Below, piece after piece: positions 1-5,700 of a stretch of DNA of 9,037 nucleotides. The position numbers and the translations under genes were made by a program. This DNA is from Actinomycetota bacterium (GTDB lineage: Bacteria; Actinomycetota; Acidimicrobiia; Acidimicrobiales; JAHWLA01): the NCBI GenBank assembly GCA_019347595.1, contig JAHWLA010000103.1, forward strand, positions 1-9,037. The letters run 5' to 3'. Position 1 is the stretch's first letter. Each line of letters opens with the position of its first letter. Below the pieces are notes generated by a model. It was given only the letters and a program-made list of their open reading frames with translations, was not told where the DNA came from and ran no database searches.

Positions 1-34
1 CGGCGACGAGGGCGACGAGCACGGGGCGCCTCAT
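1..34 (-). CDS. Possible N-terminal start of a leftward exported or membrane protein (partial)
   Basis: Reading leftward from an ATG at 34 gives MRRPVLVALVA before the window ends. Two arginines followed by a hydrophobic run is how a signal peptide or first membrane helix begins. A CAGGAT box lies 8 nt upstream of this ATG on the minus strand, close to the TANNNT boxes found before other starts here, and the gene would be divergent from the DUF6941-like gene. Only 11 codons are visible, so the product cannot be named and the call may be wrong. Confidence 0.35.
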   Translation of the reverse strand, partial: MRRPVLVALVA

Positions 35-81
35 GGCCGGCCATCCTGGCACCCGCTGGACGCCCGGCGAGGTGCGGCGGG

Positions 82-87
82 TAGCGT
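82..87 (+). promoter_or_regulatory. Probable -10 box (TAGCGT) of a leaderless start
   Basis: TAGCGT fits the actinobacterial -10 pattern TANNNT and lies 8 nt before the GTG at 96. No Shine-Dalgarno-like run precedes that GTG. The same hexamer lies 7 nt before the acyl-CoA dehydrogenase ATG at 3390, which supports reading both as promoters whose transcripts begin at or next to the start codon. No clear -35 is seen. Confidence 0.5.
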
Positions 88-95
88 GCGCGCCC

Positions 96-533
96 GTGAA
101 GGTCACCATGCTGCTGTGCGACGCCGCCCAGGTTGCCGACGGGAAGCTGTTCATCCTCGGCGGCGGGTGGAGCCTGACCGGCCCCGAGCCCACGCCCTCG
201 GCCATCGCCGTGAAGCTCGAGGTGCCGTGGAGCGACGCCGACCAGCCGCACCACTGGGAGCTGTTCCTGGTCGACGCCGACGGCCGCGAGGTGACCATCC
301 CCGGCCCCGACGGCACACTTCAGACGATCGAGATCCGCGGCGACTTCCAGGTCGGCCGCCCGGCCGAGGTGCCCGAAGGCAGCCCCATCGACCTCCCGCT
401 GGCGTTCAACCTGGGGCCGCTCCCGCTGGCCCCTTCGTCCCGCTACACCTGGCGGCTGGTCATCGACGGGTCGACCGACGAGTCGTGGACACTGGGCTTC
501 ACCACCCGCCCCGCCCCGGCCATGCCCGCGTAA
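96..533 (+). CDS. DUF6941-like small protein of unknown function
   Basis: The 145-residue product begins V/MKVTMLLCDAAQVADGKLFILGGGW, then has alternating hydrophobic and polar stretches (KLEVPW, HHWELFLVDADG, IEIRGDFQVG, LPLAFNLGPLPL, YTWRLVIDG) that suggest an all-beta fold. The opening, with its VADGKLFILGGGW motif, resembles the DUF6941 family from memory. No signal peptide, membrane helix or catalytic motif is visible, so it is probably cytoplasmic. An ATG exists upstream at 33, but GTG 96 is preferred. It lies 8 nt after a TAGCGT box, and the extra 21 residues would read through that promoter and look unlike a protein N terminus. It appears monocistronic: a palindrome follows its stop by 14 nt. 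Function unknown. Confidence 0.75.
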   Translation: MKVTMLLCDAAQVADGKLFILGGGWSLTGPEPTPSAIAVKLEVPWSDADQPHHWELFLVDADGREVTIPGPDGTLQTIEIRGDFQVGRPAEVPEGSPIDLPLAFNLGPLPLAPSSRYTWRLVIDGSTDESWTLGFTTRPAPAMPA

Positions 534-547
534 CCACCCGCACTCCC

Positions 548-584
548 GAGTACATAGCGTGCGGAATCCGCACGCTATGTACTC
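548..584. repeat. 37-bp near-perfect palindrome (18-bp arms, 1-nt centre)
   Basis: The left arm GAGTACATAGCGTGCGGA (548-565) and the right arm (567-584) are exact reverse complements around a single A at 566. The element starts 14 nt after the DUF6941-like stop and ends 57 nt before the DUF4388 gene. As RNA it would form a long stem, so it could terminate transcription from the upstream gene, although no T-run follows (the next bases are CAGACGGGGGG). Each arm also holds a TAGCGT hexamer, the -10-like box used before two genes here, so an operator or two-way promoter element is possible. It could equally be one copy of a dispersed extragenic palindrome. The symmetry is certain; the role is not. 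Confidence 0.9.
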
Positions 585-616
585 CAGACGGGGGGTGGGC
601 GCGCCGATAGAGGCAA

Positions 617-636
617 CGAGGACGTTCCTCGGGAGG
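617..636 (+). promoter_or_regulatory. Shine-Dalgarno of the DUF4388 gene with a small upstream inverted repeat
   Basis: GGGAGG at 631-636 lies 5 nt before the ATG at 642 and is a strong ribosome-binding site that fixes this start. Just upstream, CGAGGA (617-622) and TCCTCG (626-631) form a 6-bp inverted repeat around CGT, with its last base overlapping the ribosome-binding site. Whether the hairpin affects translation is unknown. Confidence 0.6.
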
Positions 637-641
637 TTGCA

Positions 642-1277
642 ATGGCGCTTCTCGGCACCCTTGCCGAGTTCAACGTGGACGACATCCTGCTGCTGCTGGC
701 CGGTACCAAGAAGACCGGCGTGCTGGCAGTGGAGGGTGGGCGCCGCGCCGGTCGCATCTGGGTCGACGGCGGGCATCTCGTCGGCGCCGAGCTGGCCGAC
801 CAGCACGACCCGGCGAGCGTCGTGTTCGAGCTCCTTCGCCTCACCGACGGGAAGTTCGCCTTCGAGGCGGGCGCCATGCCCGCCAACCTGGGCGCTCCCC
901 AGGATGTCCAGACGGTCCTGGCCGCCGCCCGCACCAAGCTGGCCGAGTGGCGGGAGATCGAGCGTGTCGTGCCGTCGATGGCGTCACTGGTGGCGCTCGA
1001 CCCCGACGCGGGCGACAGCGGCTCGCTGTCGATCACCGCCGATCAATGGAAGACCGTCGCGGCCATCGCCGCGGGCGGCTCCGTGACCGAGGTGGCAAGC
1101 CGGCTGGGCATGGTGGAGTTCGACGCCTGCAAGGCCGTGAAGTCGGTTGTCGACGCCGGGCTGGCGCAGGTGACCCCGGTGGCCGAGGGCGAGGCGCCTC
1201 CCGCTCCGCCCGCCGGCGCATCGACGGGCGCGCCGTCAGACCTCGTGCGCCAGCTCAGCGAACTTCGCCAAAGCTGA
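642..1277 (+). CDS. DUF4388 (PatA N-terminal-like) domain protein
   Basis: A 211-residue soluble protein. Residues 1-80 read MALLGTLAEFNVDDILLLLAGTKKTGVLAV...GRIWVDGGHLVGAELA...VVFELLRLTDGKFAFEAG, the pattern of DUF4388: an N-terminal LxGxLxxFxxxDILxxL segment, a TGxL strand, and a strand-turn reading roughly I-W-V-D-G-G-x-L-V-x-A. This domain is found in response-regulator-like and gliding or signalling proteins. Residues ~131-177 (ITADQWKTVAAIAAGGSVTEVASRLGMVEFDACKAVKSVVDAGLAQV) look like a small winged-helix or helical module common at the C terminus of these proteins. A Pro/Ala-rich linker (~183-199) leads to a short terminal helix. A strong GGGAGG supports the start. Its 3' end overlaps by 23 nt the remnant gene coming from the other strand. 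Partners are unknown; a signalling role is inference. Confidence 0.8.
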   Translation: MALLGTLAEFNVDDILLLLAGTKKTGVLAVEGGRRAGRIWVDGGHLVGAELADQHDPASVVFELLRLTDGKFAFEAGAMPANLGAPQDVQTVLAAARTKLAEWREIERVVPSMASLVALDPDAGDSGSLSITADQWKTVAAIAAGGSVTEVASRLGMVEFDACKAVKSVVDAGLAQVTPVAEGEAPPAPPAGASTGAPSDLVRQLSELRQS

Positions 1278-1640
1278 CCGGCGGGCACCCCAGCTCCGCC
1301 CGCAGCGCCTCCGCCCGTCGCTCCGACCGGTTCCACGCCGTACGGCGTCGTCCGACAGTGTGGACGCGTAGGCCGGGTCGAAGTCGGGCCCGGCCCCGTT
1401 GCGTCGCACGACGGTCGCCTCGGGATCGATGGCGTTGAGCAGGAAGACGAGCACCAGTCCCACCGACACGGCTGCGGGGGCGAACCAGCGGCGGTCGCCT
1501 CCCATCCCGGCCAGGCGGAACGCCAGTAGCACGAACACGGCGCCCACCCACACGGCGAACGTGACCACGAACAGCCGCAGCATGGTCGCCGAAGGCCTGT
1601 TCGTAGAGGTGTGCCGCCGCATCCAGCAGGAGCGGCACAC
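1255..1640 (-). pseudogene. Frameshifted 3' remnant of a DUF4173/DUF4153-type membrane protein gene
   Basis: Three consecutive leftward frames together read like the C-terminal end of a DUF4173/DUF4153-type integral membrane protein. They are HLYEQAFG (~1588-1613), then TMLRLFVVTFAVWVGAVFVLLAFRLAGMGGDRRWFAPAAVSVGLVLVFLLNAIDPEATVVRRN...YASTLSDDAV in a second frame (to ~1345), then WNRSERRAEALRAELGCPPVSF ending at a TGA at 1255. Family features from memory are the LYEQAFGLTxLRL motif, two closing membrane helices and an N-x-x-x-P-E/D-A-xx-xRRN segment. The breaks fall near 1585-1589 and 1338-1346. All of the N-terminal region is absent: just upstream lies a fragment of a response regulator. With several disruptions and no start, I call it a pseudogene. 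Sequencing error is the main alternative for the individual shifts, but not for the missing 5' part. Confidence 0.65.
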
Positions 1641-1648
1641 GCCGGTGC

Positions 1649-1801
1649 TCACACCCGCTCGCAGAGGGCGACGCCGGACGGCCCGTCGTGGGCCACCTCG
1701 ACGACGAAGCCCTCGCTGCGCAGGCGGGCCGCCACCGCGTCGGCGATGGGGTGCTTCGTCCTCGATCACGACATGGTGCGAGGCGGCATCGGGGTGGGCA
1801 T
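1649..1801 (-). pseudogene. Truncated, frameshifted response-regulator receiver domain fragment
   Basis: Leftward reading gives VVIEDEA (1752-1772) and, one frame over, PIADAVAARLRSEGFVVEVAHDGPSGVALCERV (1652-1750) followed by TGA at 1649. Joined, this is the start of an OmpR-family receiver domain: the strand-1 acidic pair ED, helix 1 (AVAARLRSEGF), strand 2 (VVEVAHDG) and helix 2 (GVALCERV). The break is at a run of four C on the minus strand (1748-1751); removing one C restores EDEAPIADAV. The phosphoacceptor Asp, the conserved Lys and the DNA-binding domain are all missing, so it cannot work as a regulator. An ATG at 1801 is a possible original start, but that frame stops after 11 codons. 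DUF4173-like sequence follows within about 35 nt, as if the middle of an operon were lost. Confidence 0.65.
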
Positions 1802-1840
1802 AAAGAGGCGACTGCCGGGAAGTCCGCGGCGGGATGCGGA

Positions 1841-1855
1841 GATCTCGCGGAGATC
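1841..1855. repeat. Short inverted repeat at the 3' end of the split membrane-protein gene
   Basis: GATCTC (1841-1846) and GAGATC (1850-1855) are perfect complements around GCG, touching the TGA at 1854-1856 of the leftward membrane-protein gene. It could form a 6-bp hairpin and assist termination, but no T-run follows on either strand and the short stem makes this weak. Confidence 0.3.
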
Positions 1856-2925
1856 AGCGGCGACGGCGCAGCGGCGGGCGGTGCCAGGGGACGGCGCGGT
1901 CACCCGACCACGGCGCTGTGGGAGCGAGCGTGTAGCCGGCCAAGGCGATGAGTACCGCGTCGTAGTTGACCCGCCAGCCCGCGAAATCGCGCCACGCCTG
2001 GTCGCGGTCGGCCCGCAGCCTCACGCCGGCGGCCGCCATCTCGTCGTACGCCGCGTCGTACTCCTCGCGAGTCACCGAGATGGGGTCGTCGGGCCGCGGG
2101 TCCTCGTCGAACTGCAAGCCGAAGTAGTCGGCGATGCGCCGCAGCGAGACGTACCCCGAACGGATGAGCAACTGCGCTTCCGGGTCGCGGTCGGCGTCGA
2201 CGGTCGATATGACCAGCGACGCGGCGTCGAGCACTGCACCGGCCGAGGTGATCCACGATTGCGACGGCTGAGCGGAAGAACGCCAGCGCGGGCATCGACG
2301 TGTGGCTCTCCTCCACCTCGGCGAACCACTGCTGCCAGTTCTTCCATACTTCGGTGTAGCCGCCCGGCCAGCCGATGAGCTGGTAGCGGATGATCATCGT
2401 CGACCCCCACGGCGGCAGCCCCGCCCTCGTCTCCAGCAGCGCCACGGCCGCCTCCCGGCGGGCGAACATGCCGTAGATGCTGGGCAGGTAGGTGATGAGG
2501 AGCGCCAGCAACCCGATGCCGATCGCTCCTTCCGTGAACGACAACAGCACCTGTGGCATGGCGGGCGGCCGGTCGAAGCCGAGGGTGAGGAGCGAGGAGC
2601 CGCTGAGCCGGACGGCGGCGCGCAACGAACTGTCGTCGAGTGCCCAGTACAGCAACGTGTAGCCGGCGCCGGCGAGCGTGAGCCATACGGCAGGCAGGGC
2701 CAGGAGGCTCAACGGCGCATAGAACGCCATGACCCGGTCGCGGCGCTCGTAGTCGGCGGCCCGCCCGCTGAGGGCCCGGAACAGGTAGCGCATGGCCCCG
2801 AACACGGCGCGGGCGATCACTGTGGAGATGCCGCGCGGGACCACGACCGTGCGCACGGCGGAGCCCAGGGTGCCCACCACGGTGGCGATCCCGACGATGA
2901 AGGCGGCGATGCGGACGGCGACCAT
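1854..2925 (-). pseudogene. Channel-like membrane protein gene interrupted by one frameshift
   Basis: The first frame (start ATG 2925) gives 220 residues ending MPALAFFRSA. Skipping one base at 2265 continues as SQSWITSAGAVLDAASLVISTVDADRDPEAQLLIRSGYVSLRRIADYFGLQF and on to TGA at 1854, about 356 residues in all. Membrane segments lie at ~5-30, 66-95 and 127-153. Between the last two, residues 108-117 (SGSSLLTLGF) resemble a potassium-channel pore helix and filter start, though the usual TxGYGD is not complete. The C-terminal half is cytoplasmic, with RDQAWRDFAGWRVNYDAVL near the end. I recall similar uncharacterised actinobacterial proteins of this length carrying both halves in one frame, so the break is either a mutation or a sequencing error. 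Ion transport is inference from the pore-like segment. The start is supported by TAGGGT 9 nt upstream. Confidence 0.7.
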
Positions 2926-2934
2926 CGGCCGGGA

Positions 2935-2954
2935 ACCCTAGCGACGGCTAACGT
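2935..2954. promoter_or_regulatory. Divergent -10 boxes between the membrane-protein gene and the RsbW-like gene
   Basis: The 61-bp gap between divergent starts carries TAGGGT on the minus strand (2940-2935), 9 nt before the leftward ATG at 2925, and TAACGT on the plus strand (2949-2954), 32 nt before the rightward ATG at 2987. Both fit TANNNT. The leftward transcript would be leaderless, while the rightward one would have a short leader carrying a ribosome-binding site. No clear -35 boxes are seen. Confidence 0.45.
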
Positions 2955-2986
2955 CGGCTCGGCGCCCGAGCAGAGGGGAGGGCTGC

Positions 2987-3367
2987 ATGCCGCACGCGGA
3001 AGCGAAGACTCGTTTCAGCTCCCACCCCACCAGCGCGGCAGCGGCCCGCCGGTTCGTCCGCGACGTTCTCACCTCGTGGACCGTCCCGCTCGACGACGGC
3101 GACGCCGTCCTCCTCTGCACCGACGAGCTCGTCACCAACGCCATCGTGCACGTGGCGTCCGACATCGAGGTCGTGGTGCTGTGGGACGACGACGTCGTGC
3201 GCGTCGAGGTACACGACCGCAGTAGTCGGCCGCCCTTGCGTCGTGTGCCCCGTCCCGACGCCGACGAGGGTCGGGGATTGCAGCTCGTGGAGGCGATGGC
3301 GAACCGCTGGGGCGTGGCGTCGACCGACCGGGGCAAAGCCGTCTGGTTCGAGGTGCCCGCGGCCTGA
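2987..3367 (+). CDS. RsbW/SpoIIAB-type anti-sigma-like ATP-binding protein (HATPase_c_2)
   Basis: A 126-residue cytoplasmic single-domain GHKL ATPase-fold protein. The N box is LLCTDELVTNAIVH (42-55, with E47 and N51). The G1 region is VRVEVHDRSS (71-80), with the variant H-D-R-S-S in place of the classical DxGxG, as often seen in actinobacterial members. The G2 box is DEGRGLQLVEAMANRWGV (93-110), and the final strand is GKAVWFEVP. Family members bind ATP and either phosphorylate an anti-sigma antagonist or sequester a sigma factor. No sigma factor, STAS antagonist or PP2C phosphatase gene is adjacent, so its partner is unknown. A strong GGGGAGGG at 2975-2982 ends 4 nt before the ATG and fixes the start. 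Its stop lies 22 nt before the dehydrogenase start, so read-through is possible, though that gene seems to have its own promoter. Confidence 0.88.
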   Translation: MPHAEAKTRFSSHPTSAAAARRFVRDVLTSWTVPLDDGDAVLLCTDELVTNAIVHVASDIEVVVLWDDDVVRVEVHDRSSRPPLRRVPRPDADEGRGLQLVEAMANRWGVASTDRGKAVWFEVPAA

Positions 3368-3376
3368 CGCGGTCGG

Positions 3377-3382
3377 TAGCGT
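3377..3382 (+). promoter_or_regulatory. Probable -10 box (TAGCGT) of the acyl-CoA dehydrogenase gene
   Basis: TAGCGT lies 7 nt before the ATG at 3390 in the context CGGTAGCGTGTCGCGCATG, with no ribosome-binding site between. It matches the box and spacing before the GTG at 96, supporting a leaderless transcript for the dehydrogenase independent of the ATPase gene 22 nt upstream. Confidence 0.5.
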
Positions 3383-3389
3383 GTCGCGC

Positions 3390-4586
3390 ATGACGGCAGC
3401 GGTGGCGACCGACAGCGACGAGCAGGTGGTCCGGGAGCGGGTCGACGCTCTGCTCGCCGAGCACGATCCCCGTGCCGTGAAGGCGCGTGACTTCCTGGGC
3501 GCCCAGTTCGACACCGGGTTGGCGTGGGTTCACTTCCCCGCGGGCTGCGGCGGCCTCGGCGTGAGCCCCAAGCTGCAGAAAGTGGTCAACGAGGCGCTCG
3601 CCGCCGCGGGGGCGCCGACACCGTACGGTCTCAACCCGATCGGCTACGGCATGGGGGCGCCGACGGTCGTGGCCCACGGCACCGAGGCGCAAAAGCAGCG
3701 CTACCTGCGCCCGCTGTTCACGGGCGAAGAGGTGTGGTGCCAGCTCTTCAGCGAGCCGGGCGCGGGCTCCGACGTGGCGGCGCTGGCCACCCGGGCCGTG
3801 CGCGACGGCGACGAGTGGGTGGTCAACGGCCAGAAGGTGTGGACCACGCTGGCCCACATCTCGCGGTGGGGCATGCTCGTCGCCCGCACCGATCCCGACC
3901 AACCCAAGCACAAGGGCATGACGTACTTCGTGGTCGACATGCACGCGCCGGGCGTCGAGGTGAAGCCGCTGCGCCAGATCACCGGCGAGGCCGAGTTCAA
4001 CGAGGTGTTCTTCACCGACGTGCGCATCCCCGACCACGAGCGCCTGGGCGATGTGGGCGAGGGCTGGCGGGTGGCGCTCACCACGCTCATGAACGAGCGG
4101 GTGTCGATCGGCGGCGCGGTGGCGCCGCGAGGGTCCGGCCCCATCGCCGACGCCCTGCGGGTCTGGAAGGAGCGCGACCTGGCCGACCCCGTCATGCGAG
4201 ACCGCCTCGTGCACCTGTGGATCGAGGCCGAGGCCAATCGGCTCACCAACCTGCGGGCCGCCGCCAACCGGCGGGCGGGCACGCCGGGGCCGGAGGGGTC
4301 GACGGGCAAGCTGGCGTTCGCCGAGACCAACAAGCGCATCTACGAGTTCGTGGTGAACCTGCTGGGCGCCGAGGGCATGCTGTACGGCAGCTACGAGATG
4401 GTGCGCCCGGAGACGGCGATGTCGTCGGACTCGCTGCAGAAGGCGTTCCTCCGCTCGCGGGCCAACTCCATCGAGGGCGGCACGTCGGAGATCATGCGCA
4501 ACATCCTGGGCGAGCGGGTGCTGGGGCTACCGGGCGACGTCCGCACCGACAAAGAGCTCCCCTGGTCCCAAGTCCCCCGCAGCTAA
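3390..4586 (+). CDS. Acyl-CoA dehydrogenase (FadE-type)
   Basis: A 398-residue protein, the normal length for a soluble FAD-dependent acyl-CoA dehydrogenase, which introduces a 2,3-double bond into an acyl-CoA and passes electrons to ETF. The N-terminal helical domain ends with the signature WCQLFSEPGAGSDVA (116-130). The central beta domain holds VNGQKVWTTLAHISRWGMLVART (145-167), and the second signature FNEVFFTDVRIP runs 203-214. The C-terminal helical domain ends with NSIEGGTSEIMRNILGERVLGLP, where E362 is the expected catalytic base of MCAD-type enzymes. The ATG at 3390 is chosen because it follows TAGCGT; the frame is open further upstream only as out-of-frame readthrough of the ATPase gene. 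No thiolase, hydratase or ligase gene is nearby, so the substrate (fatty, branched or steroid side-chain acyl-CoA) cannot be assigned. Confidence 0.93.
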   Translation: MTAAVATDSDEQVVRERVDALLAEHDPRAVKARDFLGAQFDTGLAWVHFPAGCGGLGVSPKLQKVVNEALAAAGAPTPYGLNPIGYGMGAPTVVAHGTEAQKQRYLRPLFTGEEVWCQLFSEPGAGSDVAALATRAVRDGDEWVVNGQKVWTTLAHISRWGMLVARTDPDQPKHKGMTYFVVDMHAPGVEVKPLRQITGEAEFNEVFFTDVRIPDHERLGDVGEGWRVALTTLMNERVSIGGAVAPRGSGPIADALRVWKERDLADPVMRDRLVHLWIEAEANRLTNLRAAANRRAGTPGPEGSTGKLAFAETNKRIYEFVVNLLGAEGMLYGSYEMVRPETAMSSDSLQKAFLRSRANSIEGGTSEIMRNILGERVLGLPGDVRTDKELPWSQVPRS

Positions 4587-4596
4587 CTTCGTTAGC
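4582..4596. terminator. Small hairpin between convergent genes
   Basis: GCTAAC (4582-4587) and GTTAGC (4591-4596) pair perfectly around TTC and span the TAA stop of the acyl-CoA dehydrogenase, within the 15-nt gap to the convergent transglycosylase stop at 4602. Position suggests a shared two-way terminator, but the 6-bp AT-rich stem with no T-run is weak evidence. Confidence 0.3.
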
Positions 4597-4601
4597 GATC
4601 G

Positions 4602-5090
4602 TCAGCGGAGGGCGAGCTTGCGGGCGCAGCCGGGGAACTGACCCCAGCCCGACCTCGCCACCAGCCGCTGCGCGGCGGTGAGCTGCGTGGCGAAGTCGTG
4701 GTGATGCGGGAGCCCGCCGTAGCCGAGGCTCCGCCACGTCGGGGCCGAGAACTGGAAATACCCGTAGTACGGCGCGCCGGTGTCGTTGCGCATGCCCGAC
4801 TCGCAGCGGGCCAAGGCACTCCAGACGTCGCCCCGCGGTGCGGCGACGGCCCGCGACACCCGCGCCGGCGCGCGGCGCCGGGCTGGTTCGGGCCGGGCCG
4901 CGGGCGGCGGGGGAGCGGGCGGCGGGGCGACCACCGAACGCAGCTCGTCGAGCGCAGCCACCGACTCGCCCAGGGCGATCGGCGCGGGGTCGTCGCTCGC
5001 CACGATGTGGCGCACTTCGGGATGAGCGGGGGCGCAGGCCACCACACCGACAACGGCGATGGGGGCGACTGCGGCGGCCAGTCGCTGCAC
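4602..5090 (-). CDS. Resuscitation-promoting-factor-like transglycosylase, exported
   Basis: A 162-residue protein in three parts: an export signal (residues 1-~20, MQRLAAAVAPIAVVGVVACA), a Pro/Ala/Arg-rich linker (~55-85) and a C-terminal Rpf-type lysozyme-like domain (~87-162). The domain shows GDVWSALARCESGMRNDTGAPYYGYFQFSAPTW. E97 in CESG is the expected catalytic glutamate, and C96 with C155 matches the disulfide seen in Rpf proteins. Such enzymes cleave peptidoglycan glycan strands and can stimulate regrowth of dormant actinobacteria. The usual W of CESGGNW is replaced (CESGMRN). VVAC19 may be a lipobox, making this a possible lipoprotein; ordinary signal-peptidase cleavage after ACA is the alternative. 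The start is the GTG at 5090, with GGAAGG ten nt upstream. The frame stays open far upstream, but that stretch is antisense to the next gene. Confidence 0.88.
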   Translation of the reverse strand: MQRLAAAVAPIAVVGVVACAPAHPEVRHIVASDDPAPIALGESVAALDELRSVVAPPPAPPPPAARPEPARRRAPARVSRAVAAPRGDVWSALARCESGMRNDTGAPYYGYFQFSAPTWRSLGYGGLPHHHDFATQLTAAQRLVARSGWGQFPGCARKLALR

Positions 5091-5130
5091 GGAGGCCTGA
5101 CCTTCCCCGTTCGGGCCTGGCGTAATCGTC

Positions 5131-5168
5131 TTGTCAGTGTCGCTGCAACGATGTAATGATGTAATCAT
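5131..5168 (+). promoter_or_regulatory. AT-rich promoter or operator region before the RHH-like gene
   Basis: This is one of the few AT-rich patches in the window. TTGTCA (5131-5136) resembles a -35, and TGTAAT (5152-5157), 9 nt before the ATG, could be a -10 at 15-nt spacing. GATGTAAT is repeated in tandem (5150-5157 and 5158-5165), and ATGAT-GTA-ATCAT (5156-5168) is an inverted repeat running into the start codon at 5167. Such small repeats beside a gene for a possible DNA-binding protein suggest autoregulation, which is inference. Confidence 0.45.
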
Positions 5169-5676
5169 GGAGAACGCGGAAGTGCAGGGGTGGTTCGCGG
5201 GCCGCCTGCCCGACGACTGGTTCGCCGAGGCGCCCGAGGTCACCGGTGACCGTGACGAGGTCCTCGTCGTCGGCCGCCTCGCCGAGCCGGAGTTGGGCGA
5301 GGAGGCAGGCGACGACGCCAAGCGGGCGGCCCGCCGGGCCCGCATCGAGCGGTTCCGGGAGGAGACGCGCGAGCGCCGCATGCGGATCGCGTCGGAATTC
5401 GAGCACCGCTTCGGGCGCAAGGTGTCGTGGGGGGCGAGGTGCGGCGAGGTCACCGTCGCGTTCACCACGCTGAGCACGCCGGTCATGACCCGCCTCCGGC
5501 TGGCCGACCGCATCGTGCTCGACACGTTGGTGGATGCCGGGGTGGCGCGGTCGCGCAGCGACGCGCTGGCGTGGTGCGTGCGGTTGGTGGGCCGGAACCA
5601 GGACGAGTGGATCGGCAAGCTGCGCGACGCGCTCGTGCACGTGGAGAAGGTGCGTTCGGAGGGGCCGGCCGCGTAA
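5167..5676 (+). CDS. Uncharacterised actinobacterial protein with a ribbon-helix-helix-like C-terminal region
   Basis: A 169-residue soluble protein. Residues ~50-82 are highly charged and basic (AKRAARRARIERFREETRERRMRIASEFEHRF) and probably helical. Residues ~106-141 (VMTRLRLADRIVLDTLVDAGVARSRSDALAWCVRLV) follow the ribbon-helix-helix pattern: a short strand (TRLRLA), a first helix (DRIVLDTLVDAG), a turn with SRSDA, and a second helix (ALAWCVRLV). A further helix follows (DEWIGKLRDALVHVEKVRS). This suggests DNA binding, but the family is unnamed to me and a target is unknown. The ATG at 5167 is preferred to the upstream TTG-like start at 5131, because the intervening codons are the promoter-like AT-rich patch. 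The gene is divergent from the transglycosylase and convergent with the small Cys-rich gene. Confidence 0.75.
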   Translation: MENAEVQGWFAGRLPDDWFAEAPEVTGDRDEVLVVGRLAEPELGEEAGDDAKRAARRARIERFREETRERRMRIASEFEHRFGRKVSWGARCGEVTVAFTTLSTPVMTRLRLADRIVLDTLVDAGVARSRSDALAWCVRLVGRNQDEWIGKLRDALVHVEKVRSEGPAA

Positions 5677-5683
5677 CGCGAGG

Positions 5684-5700
5684 AGGCGGCTAGGCCGCTT
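5684..5700. terminator. Short GC hairpin between convergent genes
   Basis: GCGGC (5686-5690) and GCCGC (5694-5698) pair around TAG. The stem can extend in RNA by a G-U and an A-U pair, and TTTCC follows on the plus strand. It lies in the 13-nt gap between the convergent stops at 5676 and 5690 and could end the rightward transcript. The T-run is only three bases, so this is tentative. Confidence 0.3.

Noticed and set aside
33..95. N-terminal extension of the DUF6941-like gene to the ATG at 33
   Set aside because: It would translate across a good -10 box and overlap a probable divergent start; the family-like sequence begins at the GTG at 96.
548..584. Palindrome as a CRISPR repeat or mobile-element end
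   Set aside because: There is a single copy in the window, with no spacers, no matching second end, and no transposase or target duplication nearby.
2255..2275. Programmed ribosomal frameshift in the channel-like gene
   Set aside because: The junction CGCTCAGCCGTCGCAATC has no slippery heptamer, and neighbouring genes in the same block are also broken, so mutation or sequencing error is simpler.
2302..3225. 307-codon rightward open frame
   Set aside because: It is antisense to the channel-like gene, which has coherent membrane helices, and it runs out of frame into the RsbW-like gene.
3132..4214. 360-codon leftward open frame
   Set aside because: It is antisense to the RsbW-like and acyl-CoA dehydrogenase genes and has no recognisable domain.
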